Part shown: in pieces, positions 1 to 5,115 of the stretch
Numbering within the stretch: the stretch's first letter is position 1
How the letters are laid out: each line of letters opens with the position of its first letter
Assembly: GCA_017989575.1 (NCBI GenBank)
Contig: JAGNPP010000198.1
Span: 1 to 5,115 of the forward strand
DNA from: Chryseobacterium sp.
GTDB taxonomy: Bacteria; Bacteroidota; Bacteroidia; Flavobacteriales; Weeksellaceae
Direction of reading: 5' to 3'
DNA length: 5,115 bases
Translations under genes and position numbers: made by a program
The notes under the pieces: model-generated
Told to the model about the DNA's origin: nothing
Databases searched by the model: none
What the model saw: only the letters and a program-made list of their open reading frames with translations

Positions 1-101
1 TATGATGAATTCTTTGGAATGGCATTTAAATGAACACCCCTCCGATTTCCAATCTTGAGCCTTTTCTGGAGTTCTATCAAAAGTTCTTTGGATAATATCA
101 T
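1..101 (-). CDS. Partial CDS (5' end only), fourth gene of the Zorya-like operon, function unknown
   Basis: An open frame starts at an ATG (101..99) and stays open for 33 codons to the window edge, so the gene continues beyond position 1. The start is well fixed: it is the first ATG after an in-frame TAA at 116..114. The ATG lies 19 bases after the TAG of the HNH gene, on the same strand and with no terminator between them, so co-transcription with the Zorya-like genes is likely. The visible N-terminus is an amphipathic, basic helix followed by a segment reading GNRRGVHLNAIP. That segment resembles, from memory only, the start of some large ATP-binding or helicase-like proteins found near defence genes. 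I cannot confirm this from 33 residues, and no catalytic motif is visible. That a gene starts here is fairly sure; its function is unassigned. Confidence 0.6.
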   Translation of the reverse strand, partial: MILSKELLIELQKRLKIGNRRGVHLNAIPKNSS

Positions 102-120
102 TTTGTGTTTGGTTTAGTTA

Positions 121-876
121 CTATGAAACTTTTTTGTTATGTTTTTCTTTGAATTCACTAAAAGCAATTAACTGAGCTAGCCCGTCTAAAGCAAATTTGT
201 TTCGGTGATACTCGTCAACTTCCGAATGACATTTCACACACAAACATTGTAAATTATTCCGATGATTATTGGTTTTATCTCGATTAATATGATGAGTATG
301 AAGATACTTTTTGTCCTTTTCATCAGTCACACCGAAACCACATTTTTCACATTTAAAGCCCTTAGAATCTCTAAAACAATACGAAACCTGCTGCCAATTG
401 AGAATGTAACCGCGACTATCAGTTATTTTTTGTTTTGTTCTTTCGCTCTCTTCTAGCGCAAGAATAAAATTATTAAACGAATTTGTACCCAATTTTAGAT
501 TGTATTTTCTCCTAAGATTTCGAGCACACTTTCTACAAATTTCCAAAGTCGTACTTACAGTTTTATGTTGATCTCTGGAATAAAAATTATTGTGGGAAGA
601 AAGTGTAACTCGCATCCTTCTTGATAAATCTTCAGTAGTATCGCAATTAAAGATATGCAGAGCTGGATTTGAACCGTATTTCTCGTCGTTGTATTCAGGA
701 AGAAAAATTCCTAAACGAGTAAATCCATTCTTTTTGGAACGCTGGAAGTAACCAATTTCATCATAATCTAAGTCCTTTTGGGAAAGTTCAAATTCAGAAA
801 AATCAAAATTATATTCGACATTTAATAATGTTGAAAAATATAGCGCTGATACTCCTTTTGTGAAATCGTAAATCAT
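121..876 (-). CDS. zorE: HNH endonuclease, probable Zorya type II effector (ZorE-like)
   Basis: This 251-residue soluble protein carries a C-terminal HNH (beta-beta-alpha-metal) nuclease domain at about residues 170-225. The zinc knuckle is C176-x2-C179 paired with C213-x2-C216. Between them are the catalytic-type HTHH (193-196), the Asn of the RNNLQ segment (N207/N208) and a further His at 217. Upstream, LHIFNC (H74, C78) and CRKC (C114, C117) could bind a second zinc; this spacing is known from some HNH families but is inferred here. No signal peptide or membrane helix is visible, so it should act in the cytoplasm on DNA. Its ATG overlaps the TGA of the ZorB-like gene (ATGA, 873-876), implying translational coupling. 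In type II Zorya the third gene, ZorE, is an HNH-domain protein thought to be the effector, which fits position and domain. The HNH call is strong. The ZorE assignment rests on gene order, because I cannot align it to known ZorE. Confidence 0.78.
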   Translation of the reverse strand: MIYDFTKGVSALYFSTLLNVEYNFDFSEFELSQKDLDYDEIGYFQRSKKNGFTRLGIFLPEYNDEKYGSNPALHIFNCDTTEDLSRRMRVTLSSHNNFYSRDQHKTVSTTLEICRKCARNLRRKYNLKLGTNSFNNFILALEESERTKQKITDSRGYILNWQQVSYCFRDSKGFKCEKCGFGVTDEKDKKYLHTHHINRDKTNNHRNNLQCLCVKCHSEVDEYHRNKFALDGLAQLIAFSEFKEKHNKKVS

Positions 877-1580
877 TTTGTGGAAAGGCTTTTTTGCAGT
901 TCTTCGTTTGAGGTATTTATCCTAAATTCAACGCGTCGAGATTTGTTCAAATCTATTGATTGATCATTTTTGCTAAGAGAAGATACTTCACCTTTACTGT
1001 TCAAAGCCCTTGAAAATGACATTCCATTGGCAGTTAAAAGAAAATCTAGTCTATTACGCTTTTCAGAATCTAGGTTTTTATATGAGTCCAAATTTCGAAC
1101 ATATTCTAGAACATTTTGTGCTCTAGCAGAGGATAAGCTCAGATTATATAAATAACTTTCTCTTTGATCTTTCTTTGGAGCAATAGTATCGGTATGCCCT
1201 TCAATCCTAATTTCACTAATATAAGGTAGATTTTTTTTATTTAAAATGATCTGCTGATACTTTGGCCAAATCTCAGAAACTTTGGCTTTAAAAGAAGGTG
1301 TCATTTCTGCGGAACCAATTTCGAAAAGCTCATCATTCTTGTTAATTGAATCTTGAAGAAATTTAAGTGACATATCTTTATCTAGTTTAACATTTTTACT
1401 TCTAAAGTCAGCCTTCAAATCTTCACCGATTGCATTGTAAATATCATCTTTTATTATTTTGTCTGAAAGTCCTTCAAGAATATATGCAACTGCTATAAAT
1501 AAAAATATTACAGCTAAACAAGTCATAATATCAGAATATGCAATAAAATTGGTATCGCTTTTAGTTCTTGGTCTAGCCAT
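873..1580 (-). CDS. zorB: ZorB-like protein: MotB/OmpA-type stator subunit that binds peptidoglycan
   Basis: With the start at the ATG at 1580 the protein has 235 residues. It has a short cytoplasmic N-terminus, one membrane helix at about 16-36, and a periplasmic OmpA-like domain at about 85-222. An Asp at the head of the helix (D17, in YSDIMT) sits where MotB and ZorB carry the ion-conducting Asp. The OmpA signature is clear: FEIGSAEMTP (86-95), IEGHTDT (126-132), SLSSARAQNVLEY (148-160) and NKSRRVEFRI (212-221). The His-Thr-Asp and the Arg residues are typical for holding diaminopimelate peptidoglycan. An in-frame ATG at 1610 would add ten residues. I prefer 1580 because it gives a compact 8-bp overlap with the ZorA-like stop (ATGGCTAG) and the short MARPRTKSD tail usual for this family. 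The role would be to anchor the ZorAB motor to the cell wall and conduct ions. MotB, TolR or ExbD are less likely given the HNH neighbour. Confidence 0.85.
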   Translation of the reverse strand: MARPRTKSDTNFIAYSDIMTCLAVIFLFIAVAYILEGLSDKIIKDDIYNAIGEDLKADFRSKNVKLDKDMSLKFLQDSINKNDELFEIGSAEMTPSFKAKVSEIWPKYQQIILNKKNLPYISEIRIEGHTDTIAPKKDQRESYLYNLSLSSARAQNVLEYVRNLDSYKNLDSEKRNRLDFLLTANGMSFSRALNSKGEVSSLSKNDQSIDLNKSRRVEFRINTSNEELQKSLSTK

Positions 1581-2733
1581 TTGCAATTGCTTTAATGTTA
1601 TTCTGAACAATCTTTGGAATTGCTTCGTAATGACGTTTAAACATTTCGTCCATTGAAGCCATTGTTTGTTTTATGCCTTGCATATATAATCGCTCTTCAT
1701 CTACATCTATATTCTTTAATTCCGCAAGTTTCGCATTTAGCAATTCAATATTTACTCTCAAATTCGCTACTGCGGTTAACTGTCTTCTTGTTTCTTCTAA
1801 TTCTTTCTTAAACTCAACGACTGATATACTCATATTGGTTGATGCATTGTTGAGATTTGAAGTAATTTCTTTAAATTTCACATCATCGACCATCACCGAA
1901 TTTAATGCTTCAATAATATCATACAATTTACTATCCTGTGCTAAAAGATTTGCATTTGTCATGACGATTTTTTCAAGGTTAGTATTCATGTCGTCGGTAT
2001 GCTGAACAATTTTTTCATAACGTGCAGCAAAATTCTCGATATAAGCTTTGTTTTCCTTCTGCCAATTATTTAAACTTTCAATGGAATTTGTTAATTCTGA
2101 AAAATTCTGTTTAACCAATAATCCAAGAGTATCTCTGAATCCTGAATTTAAATCTTCAATAACTTCTTGAAGAGCTTCGATTAACGCATCATGGTTAGAG
2201 GTTGCTAAATTTTTACCAAATTTTGAAAGATTATCTGCCAATTTTTTGTTTGATTCTTGAATTTTTGAAATTAAATCATCAGAAAAAGCTCTATTCAAAG
2301 CTGAAATACCTCTAGTTAGGTCAGCCAAATGGATGTTTGTTTGCTTCATTTCCAAGAATTCTGGCGAATCTGGAGGCTGAATATCACCAAATTTATTAAG
2401 AATATGATTTACTCTTCTTTTGTAAATCAAAGAAAATATGAGTCCCAATATAGTAACAATAAATGCAAGACGTAAACCTTCTAACAATTCATTTACACTA
2501 CTTTTGATATGTGCAGTATCGGTATTAAAACCAAATAAACCTAAAACAATTCCTATACAAGTTCCCAACAATCCGATTGTAACGAATGTACCCGGCATAC
2601 TTTCTAATTGATAATAATTAACAAATTTACGGGAGGATGGATCCTTTGTTTTAGAAATTATTGTTTCGTAATAAATAGCAAAGCCAATAATAAATGATGA
2701 GGCTAATGCTATAACCCATAATTCTCTATTCAT
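1573..2733 (-). CDS. zorA: ZorA-like MotA/TolQ/ExbB-family stator protein with a cytoplasmic helical tail
   Basis: A 386-residue inner-membrane protein. TM1 is at about 5-22, TM2 at 49-69 and TM3 at 86-104, capped by KRR. The MotA/TolQ/ExbB core is easy to see: MPGTFVTIGLLGTCIGIVLG (46-65), then a linker and GLRLAFIVTILGLIFSL (86-102), with the conserved Pro, GLLGT, Ala-Phe, Thr and Ser-Leu positions. Residues from about 125 to the end are charged, Asn/Leu/Lys/Glu-rich and heptad-like, so mostly helix or coiled coil projecting into the cytoplasm. This tail, absent from flagellar MotA, TolQ and ExbB, is the hallmark of ZorA, where it is thought to relay the signal from the envelope to the effector. 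At about 265 residues it is much shorter than the tail of E. coli type I ZorA (total about 730 residues). A TTG two codons upstream (2739) is rejected as a start in favour of the ATG at 2733. First gene of the defence operon; overlaps zorB by 8 bp. Confidence 0.85.
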   Translation of the reverse strand: MNRELWVIALASSFIIGFAIYYETIISKTKDPSSRKFVNYYQLESMPGTFVTIGLLGTCIGIVLGLFGFNTDTAHIKSSVNELLEGLRLAFIVTILGLIFSLIYKRRVNHILNKFGDIQPPDSPEFLEMKQTNIHLADLTRGISALNRAFSDDLISKIQESNKKLADNLSKFGKNLATSNHDALIEALQEVIEDLNSGFRDTLGLLVKQNFSELTNSIESLNNWQKENKAYIENFAARYEKIVQHTDDMNTNLEKIVMTNANLLAQDSKLYDIIEALNSVMVDDVKFKEITSNLNNASTNMSISVVEFKKELEETRRQLTAVANLRVNIELLNAKLAELKNIDVDEERLYMQGIKQTMASMDEMFKRHYEAIPKIVQNNIKAIANG

Positions 2734-2811
2734 ATGCAACTATATTTTTATTCTTAGATTATCAAATGATTTTTTGGGCAAAATTTGTATTTTTTAGTTC
2801 ATAAAAATGCT

Positions 2812-2843
2812 CAAAATTACAAAATTACAAATTGCTAACGAAA
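2812..2843 (-). promoter_or_regulatory. Candidate Bacteroidota-type promoter for the Zorya-like operon
   Basis: On the minus strand, TAATTTTG occurs twice in tandem (2827..2820 and 2819..2812), each fitting the Bacteroidota -7 element TAnnTTTG. Nineteen bases upstream of the second copy is TTTCG (2843..2839), one mismatch from the -33 TTTG element. Transcription would start near 2805, giving a leader of about 70 bases before zorA. The position, after the mob-operon terminator and before the first zor gene, supports it. The region is so AT-rich that chance matches are possible. The tandem duplication could also be an operator. Confidence 0.4.
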
Positions 2844-2907
2844 GAAAAAAGAGGAAAATCAAATAAAACAAAATGATTATGGGGAATTCTAATACTTAAA
2901 TTAAAGC

Positions 2908-2938
2908 AAAAAAAGAATGAGAACTTTTGTTCTCATTC
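2908..2938 (-). terminator. Intrinsic terminator of the mobilization operon
   Basis: The arms GAATGAGAAC (2915-2924) and its exact reverse complement (2929-2938) form a perfect 10-bp stem with a 4-base loop. Read on the minus strand the hairpin is followed by seven T residues (2914..2908), the classic Rho-independent arrangement. It lies 64 bases after the stop codon of the membrane protein gene and ends transcription from the mob genes before the Zorya-like operon. On the plus strand the hairpin is followed by only A-rich mixed sequence, so it should work in the minus direction only. Confidence 0.9.
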
Positions 2939-3002
2939 AATACTCGTTGCCAAGCTTAGCAGTGCGTCAATGTTTTGTAAAGATAATAAAACTTTGGCGA
3001 AG

Positions 3003-3602
3003 TTATTTACTCTCAAACCCCTCCTTAAATTTCATAAATTTCTCACCATCTTTTGGATTCTTCTTCATCCATTTGTTCATTAAATCTGTATTATACTTCA
3101 ATTGGTCATAGTCTCTGATTTCGAAAATAACTTTTCCATCTTTCTTGATTTCATCCAAAATTTCCTGCCGAATTTCACTTTTGGCTCGGATGCTTTCGGA
3201 GTACCATTTGAATGCAATATGTCCAGAACCAAATGTAATAATTCCCGCCAAGGACAAAATACCGATGCTTCCTGGAAAAATAAATTTGATGTGTTTTTCA
3301 ATTCTTTCAAAAAAGTTGACCGTGGTTTCCGACAGATGCGCAGGAATGCTTTCAGGAATTGATGTTTTGTAATCCCAAATAGAATCAAGTTCTGTTCTAA
3401 CAAACTGAATCGCTTTCTGCATCATATTGGTTGAACCAATAATCGCATTCTGTGCAGATTGATAAAAATTACGTGCTTCTAAATGAATTGTCTCTGCTTG
3501 ATTAGCAGATTTAATGCTTTCTTCATTTGTTTCAACCACCTTTTTCAGCAGTTCATAAATATCGATTTGTGGTTCGTTTGGTGCTGTGTTTTGATGTTCC
3601 AT
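3003..3602 (-). CDS. Mob-operon membrane protein, function unknown
   Basis: This 199-residue protein has a hydrophilic, mostly helical N-terminal half (1-105), a single hydrophobic stretch at about 107-128 (FIFPGSIGILSLAGIITFGS), and a charged C-terminal region rich in Lys, Glu and Asp. There is no cleavable signal peptide, so I expect an inner-membrane protein with at least one anchor. The C-terminal portion (IFEIRDYDQLKYNTDLMNKW, then a Lys-rich tail) looks like a small folded cytoplasmic module. It starts one base after the relaxase stop codon and is the last gene before the terminator, so it is almost certainly part of the mobilization operon. It might link the relaxosome to the membrane or to a helper coupling protein, but that is inference from position only. 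I do not recognise a named family. The ATG at 3602 is the only sensible start. Confidence 0.8.
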   Translation of the reverse strand: MEHQNTAPNEPQIDIYELLKKVVETNEESIKSANQAETIHLEARNFYQSAQNAIIGSTNMMQKAIQFVRTELDSIWDYKTSIPESIPAHLSETTVNFFERIEKHIKFIFPGSIGILSLAGIITFGSGHIAFKWYSESIRAKSEIRQEILDEIKKDGKVIFEIRDYDQLKYNTDLMNKWMKKNPKDGEKFMKFKEGFESK

Positions 3603-3603
3603 T

Positions 3604-4515
3604 TTATCTAAATTTTCGTTTTTTTCGTTTTAATAATTCATCGTCGGGAGCGGTGTACGTTGGTTTTAAAAACTCATCAACCGTTTTTCCAATCTCTTTG
3701 GAGATATTGGTTCTTGAAATTTCCGTTTCTTCATTTTCTCGCATTTGCTCAAGCAAGGTTTGAATATGTTCAGCCCTCTCGAAGTTGGAATTCAAAGTTG
3801 TCTTGATATCTGCAATTTTCAGTTTGTTGGTAATTTCTGAAAGTTTATAGCCGGGTTTGTATTGTCGTACGGTTTGGTAGTTGATGTCTTCATATCGCAC
3901 AATCCGCATTCCCGAAATTCCGTCTTTCACATTTTGTGAAAGTGTTACTCGATAACCTTTTAGATGCATTTTCATTACAAGATCATCGAAGTTTTTAGCG
4001 TATTTCAAAGAGTTTGTCAAAGCATAATACATCATCTGTTTCTTCTCTTTTCCAATCTCGATATCTGTTTTCAGATTCAGTTTCTGACAAACTTCTCGGA
4101 CTGCTTTACCAAAGTTTTCTCCGATTTTGTGTGCGGTAATCGTGTTCTCGCCAAAAGTGTTCACTCGGTTTACAATGAAGTGAATGTGCTTTTGCTTCGT
4201 GGAAGAATGAATATCCAAACGAATTTGATTATCATCCGTAACTCCGACTTTTTTTAATGCTCTCAAGGCTAAATCAGTCAGTTCTTCATTTGTCAGCTTA
4301 TCGCCAATAGATTTCTCCGGAGAGATATATCCTGTTAATGCCCAATTTTTTACATTTTTATTTCTGTTGGCGACTGCTTTCATTTCCTTGAATTGTATTT
4401 CGGGATCCTCGCTCAAAAGATTATTGCCGTAAACCATCTCCGCAGTTCCTTTGTCGTTTCCGTTGTATTCCACAGCGATTTTGGAAATTCGTCTTGTGGT
4501 TGCACTGTTATTCAT
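3604..4515 (-). CDS. Relaxase / mobilization nuclease (MOBP-like)
   Basis: A 303-residue relaxase that would nick one strand at oriT and stay covalently attached to the 5' end during conjugative transfer. The histidine motif is intact: H103, then KHIHFIVNRVN with H110, H112 and N116, the metal-binding signature of the Relaxase/Mobilisation nuclease family. The likely catalytic Tyr is Y29 in AEMVYGNNLL near the N-terminus. After the nuclease core (about 10-150) comes a helical region and a very basic C-terminus (KRKKRKFR). At about 300 residues it fits compact Bacteroidota relaxases and lacks a helicase or primase domain, so transfer needs a helper conjugation system. The ATG overlaps the MobC-like stop by 8 bp (ATGAATAA), so the two are translationally coupled. 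No frameshift or stop interrupts it. Naming in Bacteroidota varies (MobA, MobB, BmgA-like), so I leave the symbol blank. Confidence 0.92.
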   Translation of the reverse strand: MNNSATTRRISKIAVEYNGNDKGTAEMVYGNNLLSEDPEIQFKEMKAVANRNKNVKNWALTGYISPEKSIGDKLTNEELTDLALRALKKVGVTDDNQIRLDIHSSTKQKHIHFIVNRVNTFGENTITAHKIGENFGKAVREVCQKLNLKTDIEIGKEKKQMMYYALTNSLKYAKNFDDLVMKMHLKGYRVTLSQNVKDGISGMRIVRYEDINYQTVRQYKPGYKLSEITNKLKIADIKTTLNSNFERAEHIQTLLEQMRENEETEISRTNISKEIGKTVDEFLKPTYTAPDDELLKRKKRKFR

Positions 4516-4981
4516 CTTCTTGAAATTCCGCTTCCGTTCTTGCGTTCATTTTATTGTAGAGATAATCGTAAATCAGTTTCGTAACAATTTCAACTTCTCT
4601 TAGAATCACTTTGGTGTGATCCAATTGTGAAAACTCACTGCGCCGAAACATATTTTTTATTCTGATGAAGTTATTTCCATATTCGAGCAAAGTTTTGTCA
4701 TCCACAAACTCTTTTATCCTTAGTTCGCCATTTGTAATTTTTAGTCGAGTATATTTTGAAAATTTGAGATTGTATCGCTTCGCTTCTTGTATGGCTTCAT
4801 CAAACTCTTTTTGGGTCAATCTCGTCGAAACCACTTTGGTGAATTGGTTGGAAGTCTTCTTTTTCAACCCACCTTTTCTGCCAATTTCTTTGAAGTAATT
4901 TCTTCGTTTTTCCTGTGCAATTTTCTTTTCTTGTTCTCTTGAAATTTGCTGTACAAATTGTTTTATTTGATCATTTTCCAT
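4508..4981 (-). CDS. MobC-like relaxosome accessory protein (ribbon-helix-helix)
   Basis: With the ATG at 4981 the protein has 157 residues. A Gln/Lys/Arg-rich N-terminal helix (1-45, including GRKGGLKKK) precedes a ribbon-helix-helix-like segment: a beta strand at about 49-54 (KVVSTRLT), then helices through about 85 (EFDEAIQEAKRYNLKFSKYTR). A C-terminal helical part contains YGNNFIRIKNMFRR (101-114). This layout is typical of MobC-type plasmid mobilization proteins, which bind oriT and help the relaxase open the nick site. Its place directly before the relaxase, with an 8-bp overlap, is the standard arrangement. A TTG start at 5008 would add nine residues and is possible but less likely. 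It may also repress its own promoter in the AT-rich region upstream, as other RHH relaxosome proteins do, although nothing in the sequence proves this. Confidence 0.85.
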   Translation of the reverse strand: MENDQIKQFVQQISREQEKKIAQEKRRNYFKEIGRKGGLKKKTSNQFTKVVSTRLTQKEFDEAIQEAKRYNLKFSKYTRLKITNGELRIKEFVDDKTLLEYGNNFIRIKNMFRRSEFSQLDHTKVILREVEIVTKLIYDYLYNKMNARTEAEFQEDE

Positions 4982-5050
4982 TTGATATTTTTTTCTTTTC
5001 TGAAGCAAAAATTTCTATTTTTTACAATTAATTTTTTTTGAATTTTGTCT

Positions 5051-5114
5051 GATTTTTCTTTGAAATTTTTTCGAATTTCGATTGAAAATTTCCCTGAATT
5101 TCGAATCAAATTTT
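5051..5114. repeat. Degenerate 19-bp direct repeats upstream of the mob operon (iteron- or oriT-like)
   Basis: Three related 19-base units are spaced 22-23 bp apart, at 5051-5069, 5073-5091 and 5096-5114. The last two share the exact core GAATTTCGA (5073-5081, 5096-5104) and match at about 16 of 19 positions. The first matches the second at about 14 of 19. The middle unit also lies in an imperfect inverted repeat (AAATTTT at 5063-5069 with AAAATTT at 5085-5091, and TCGA on both sides of a 3-base loop). Helical-turn spacing upstream of relaxosome genes is what oriT binding sites or replication iterons look like. The sequence is T-rich and low in complexity, which weakens the case, and the array may continue past the right edge. 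Confidence 0.4.
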
Positions 5115-5115
5115 G

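Noticed and set aside
1581..1610. Upstream ATG adding ten residues to the ZorB-like protein
   Set aside because: It would create a 38-bp overlap with zorA and an unusually long N-terminal tail; the ATG at 1580 gives a compact overlap. Not fully excluded.
1673..2005. 110-codon plus-strand frame antisense to zorA
   Set aside because: Phe/Ser/Asn-rich composition typical of the reverse complement of an AT-rich helical protein gene; no recognisable domain. Other plus-strand frames were dropped for the same reason.
873..2733. Flagellar MotAB, TolQR or ExbBD as the identity of the stator pair
   Set aside because: A long coiled cytoplasmic tail on the MotA-like subunit, an OmpA domain on the partner (unlike TolR/ExbD), and an overlapping nuclease gene fit Zorya better; no flagellar, tol or tonB genes are nearby.
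2734..2739. TTG start two codons upstream of the zorA ATG
   Set aside because: An ATG lies only two codons later at 2733 and is a far more usual start; the two extra residues add nothing to the first membrane helix.
2949..2998. Imperfect inverted repeat GCCAAG / CTTTGGC between the membrane protein gene and the terminator
   Set aside because: Only about five paired bases with a bulge and a long loop; not a convincing attachment site, attC or second terminator.
3098..3403. 101-codon minus-strand frame inside the mob membrane protein gene
   Set aside because: It lies wholly within the real gene in another frame and shows no domain or plausible start context.
4982..5008. TTG start giving nine more residues on the MobC-like protein
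   Set aside because: The ATG at 4981 is preceded by an A-rich stretch typical of Bacteroidota starts, and the added residues are only a basic extension.
1..5115. tRNA, rRNA, CRISPR array, insertion sequence or integrase gene
   Set aside because: I saw no regular repeat-spacer pattern, no cloverleaf-like segment, and no transposase or recombinase motif in any frame.

Overview
The window looks like part of a mobilizable plasmid, or an integrative and mobilizable element, from a Bacteroidota bacterium, most plausibly a Flavobacteriia member (Chryseobacterium/Flavobacterium-like). The reasons are the low GC content, ATG starts preceded by A-rich stretches instead of Shine-Dalgarno sequences, a candidate promoter with the Bacteroidota -7 element (TAnnTTTG), and a small MOB-type relaxase cassette of the kind found in this phylum. 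All seven genes I can support lie on the minus strand, so the window is best read from right to left.

Right half (5115 to 3003): a mobilization operon. An AT-rich leader with degenerate 22-23 bp spaced repeats (possible oriT or iterons) precedes a MobC-like ribbon-helix-helix relaxosome protein (4981..4508). It overlaps a MOBP-like relaxase (4515..3604) by 8 bp. One base after the relaxase comes a single-pass membrane protein of unknown function (3602..3003). A perfect 10-bp hairpin followed by a U tract (about 2938..2908) terminates this operon.

Left half (2733 to 1): a second operon that reads as a Zorya anti-phage defence system. It encodes a ZorA-like MotA/TolQ/ExbB-type stator protein with a helical cytoplasmic tail (2733..1573), a ZorB-like MotB/OmpA-type peptidoglycan-binding partner (1580..873) and an HNH endonuclease (876..121). 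ZorA + ZorB + HNH protein matches the gene content of type II Zorya (ZorABE). The three genes overlap by 8 and 4 bp. A fourth gene starts 20 bp further on (ATG at 101) and runs off the left edge. Only its first 33 codons are visible. It is not part of the canonical three-gene type II system, so it is the part of the window most worth following up.

Proposed working model (inference from the families): ZorA and ZorB form an ion-driven, cell-wall-anchored inner-membrane motor that senses phage-induced envelope disturbance and passes a signal through the ZorA tail to the cytoplasmic HNH nuclease, which damages incoming DNA. The mobilization genes would let the defence cargo spread with help from a conjugative element.
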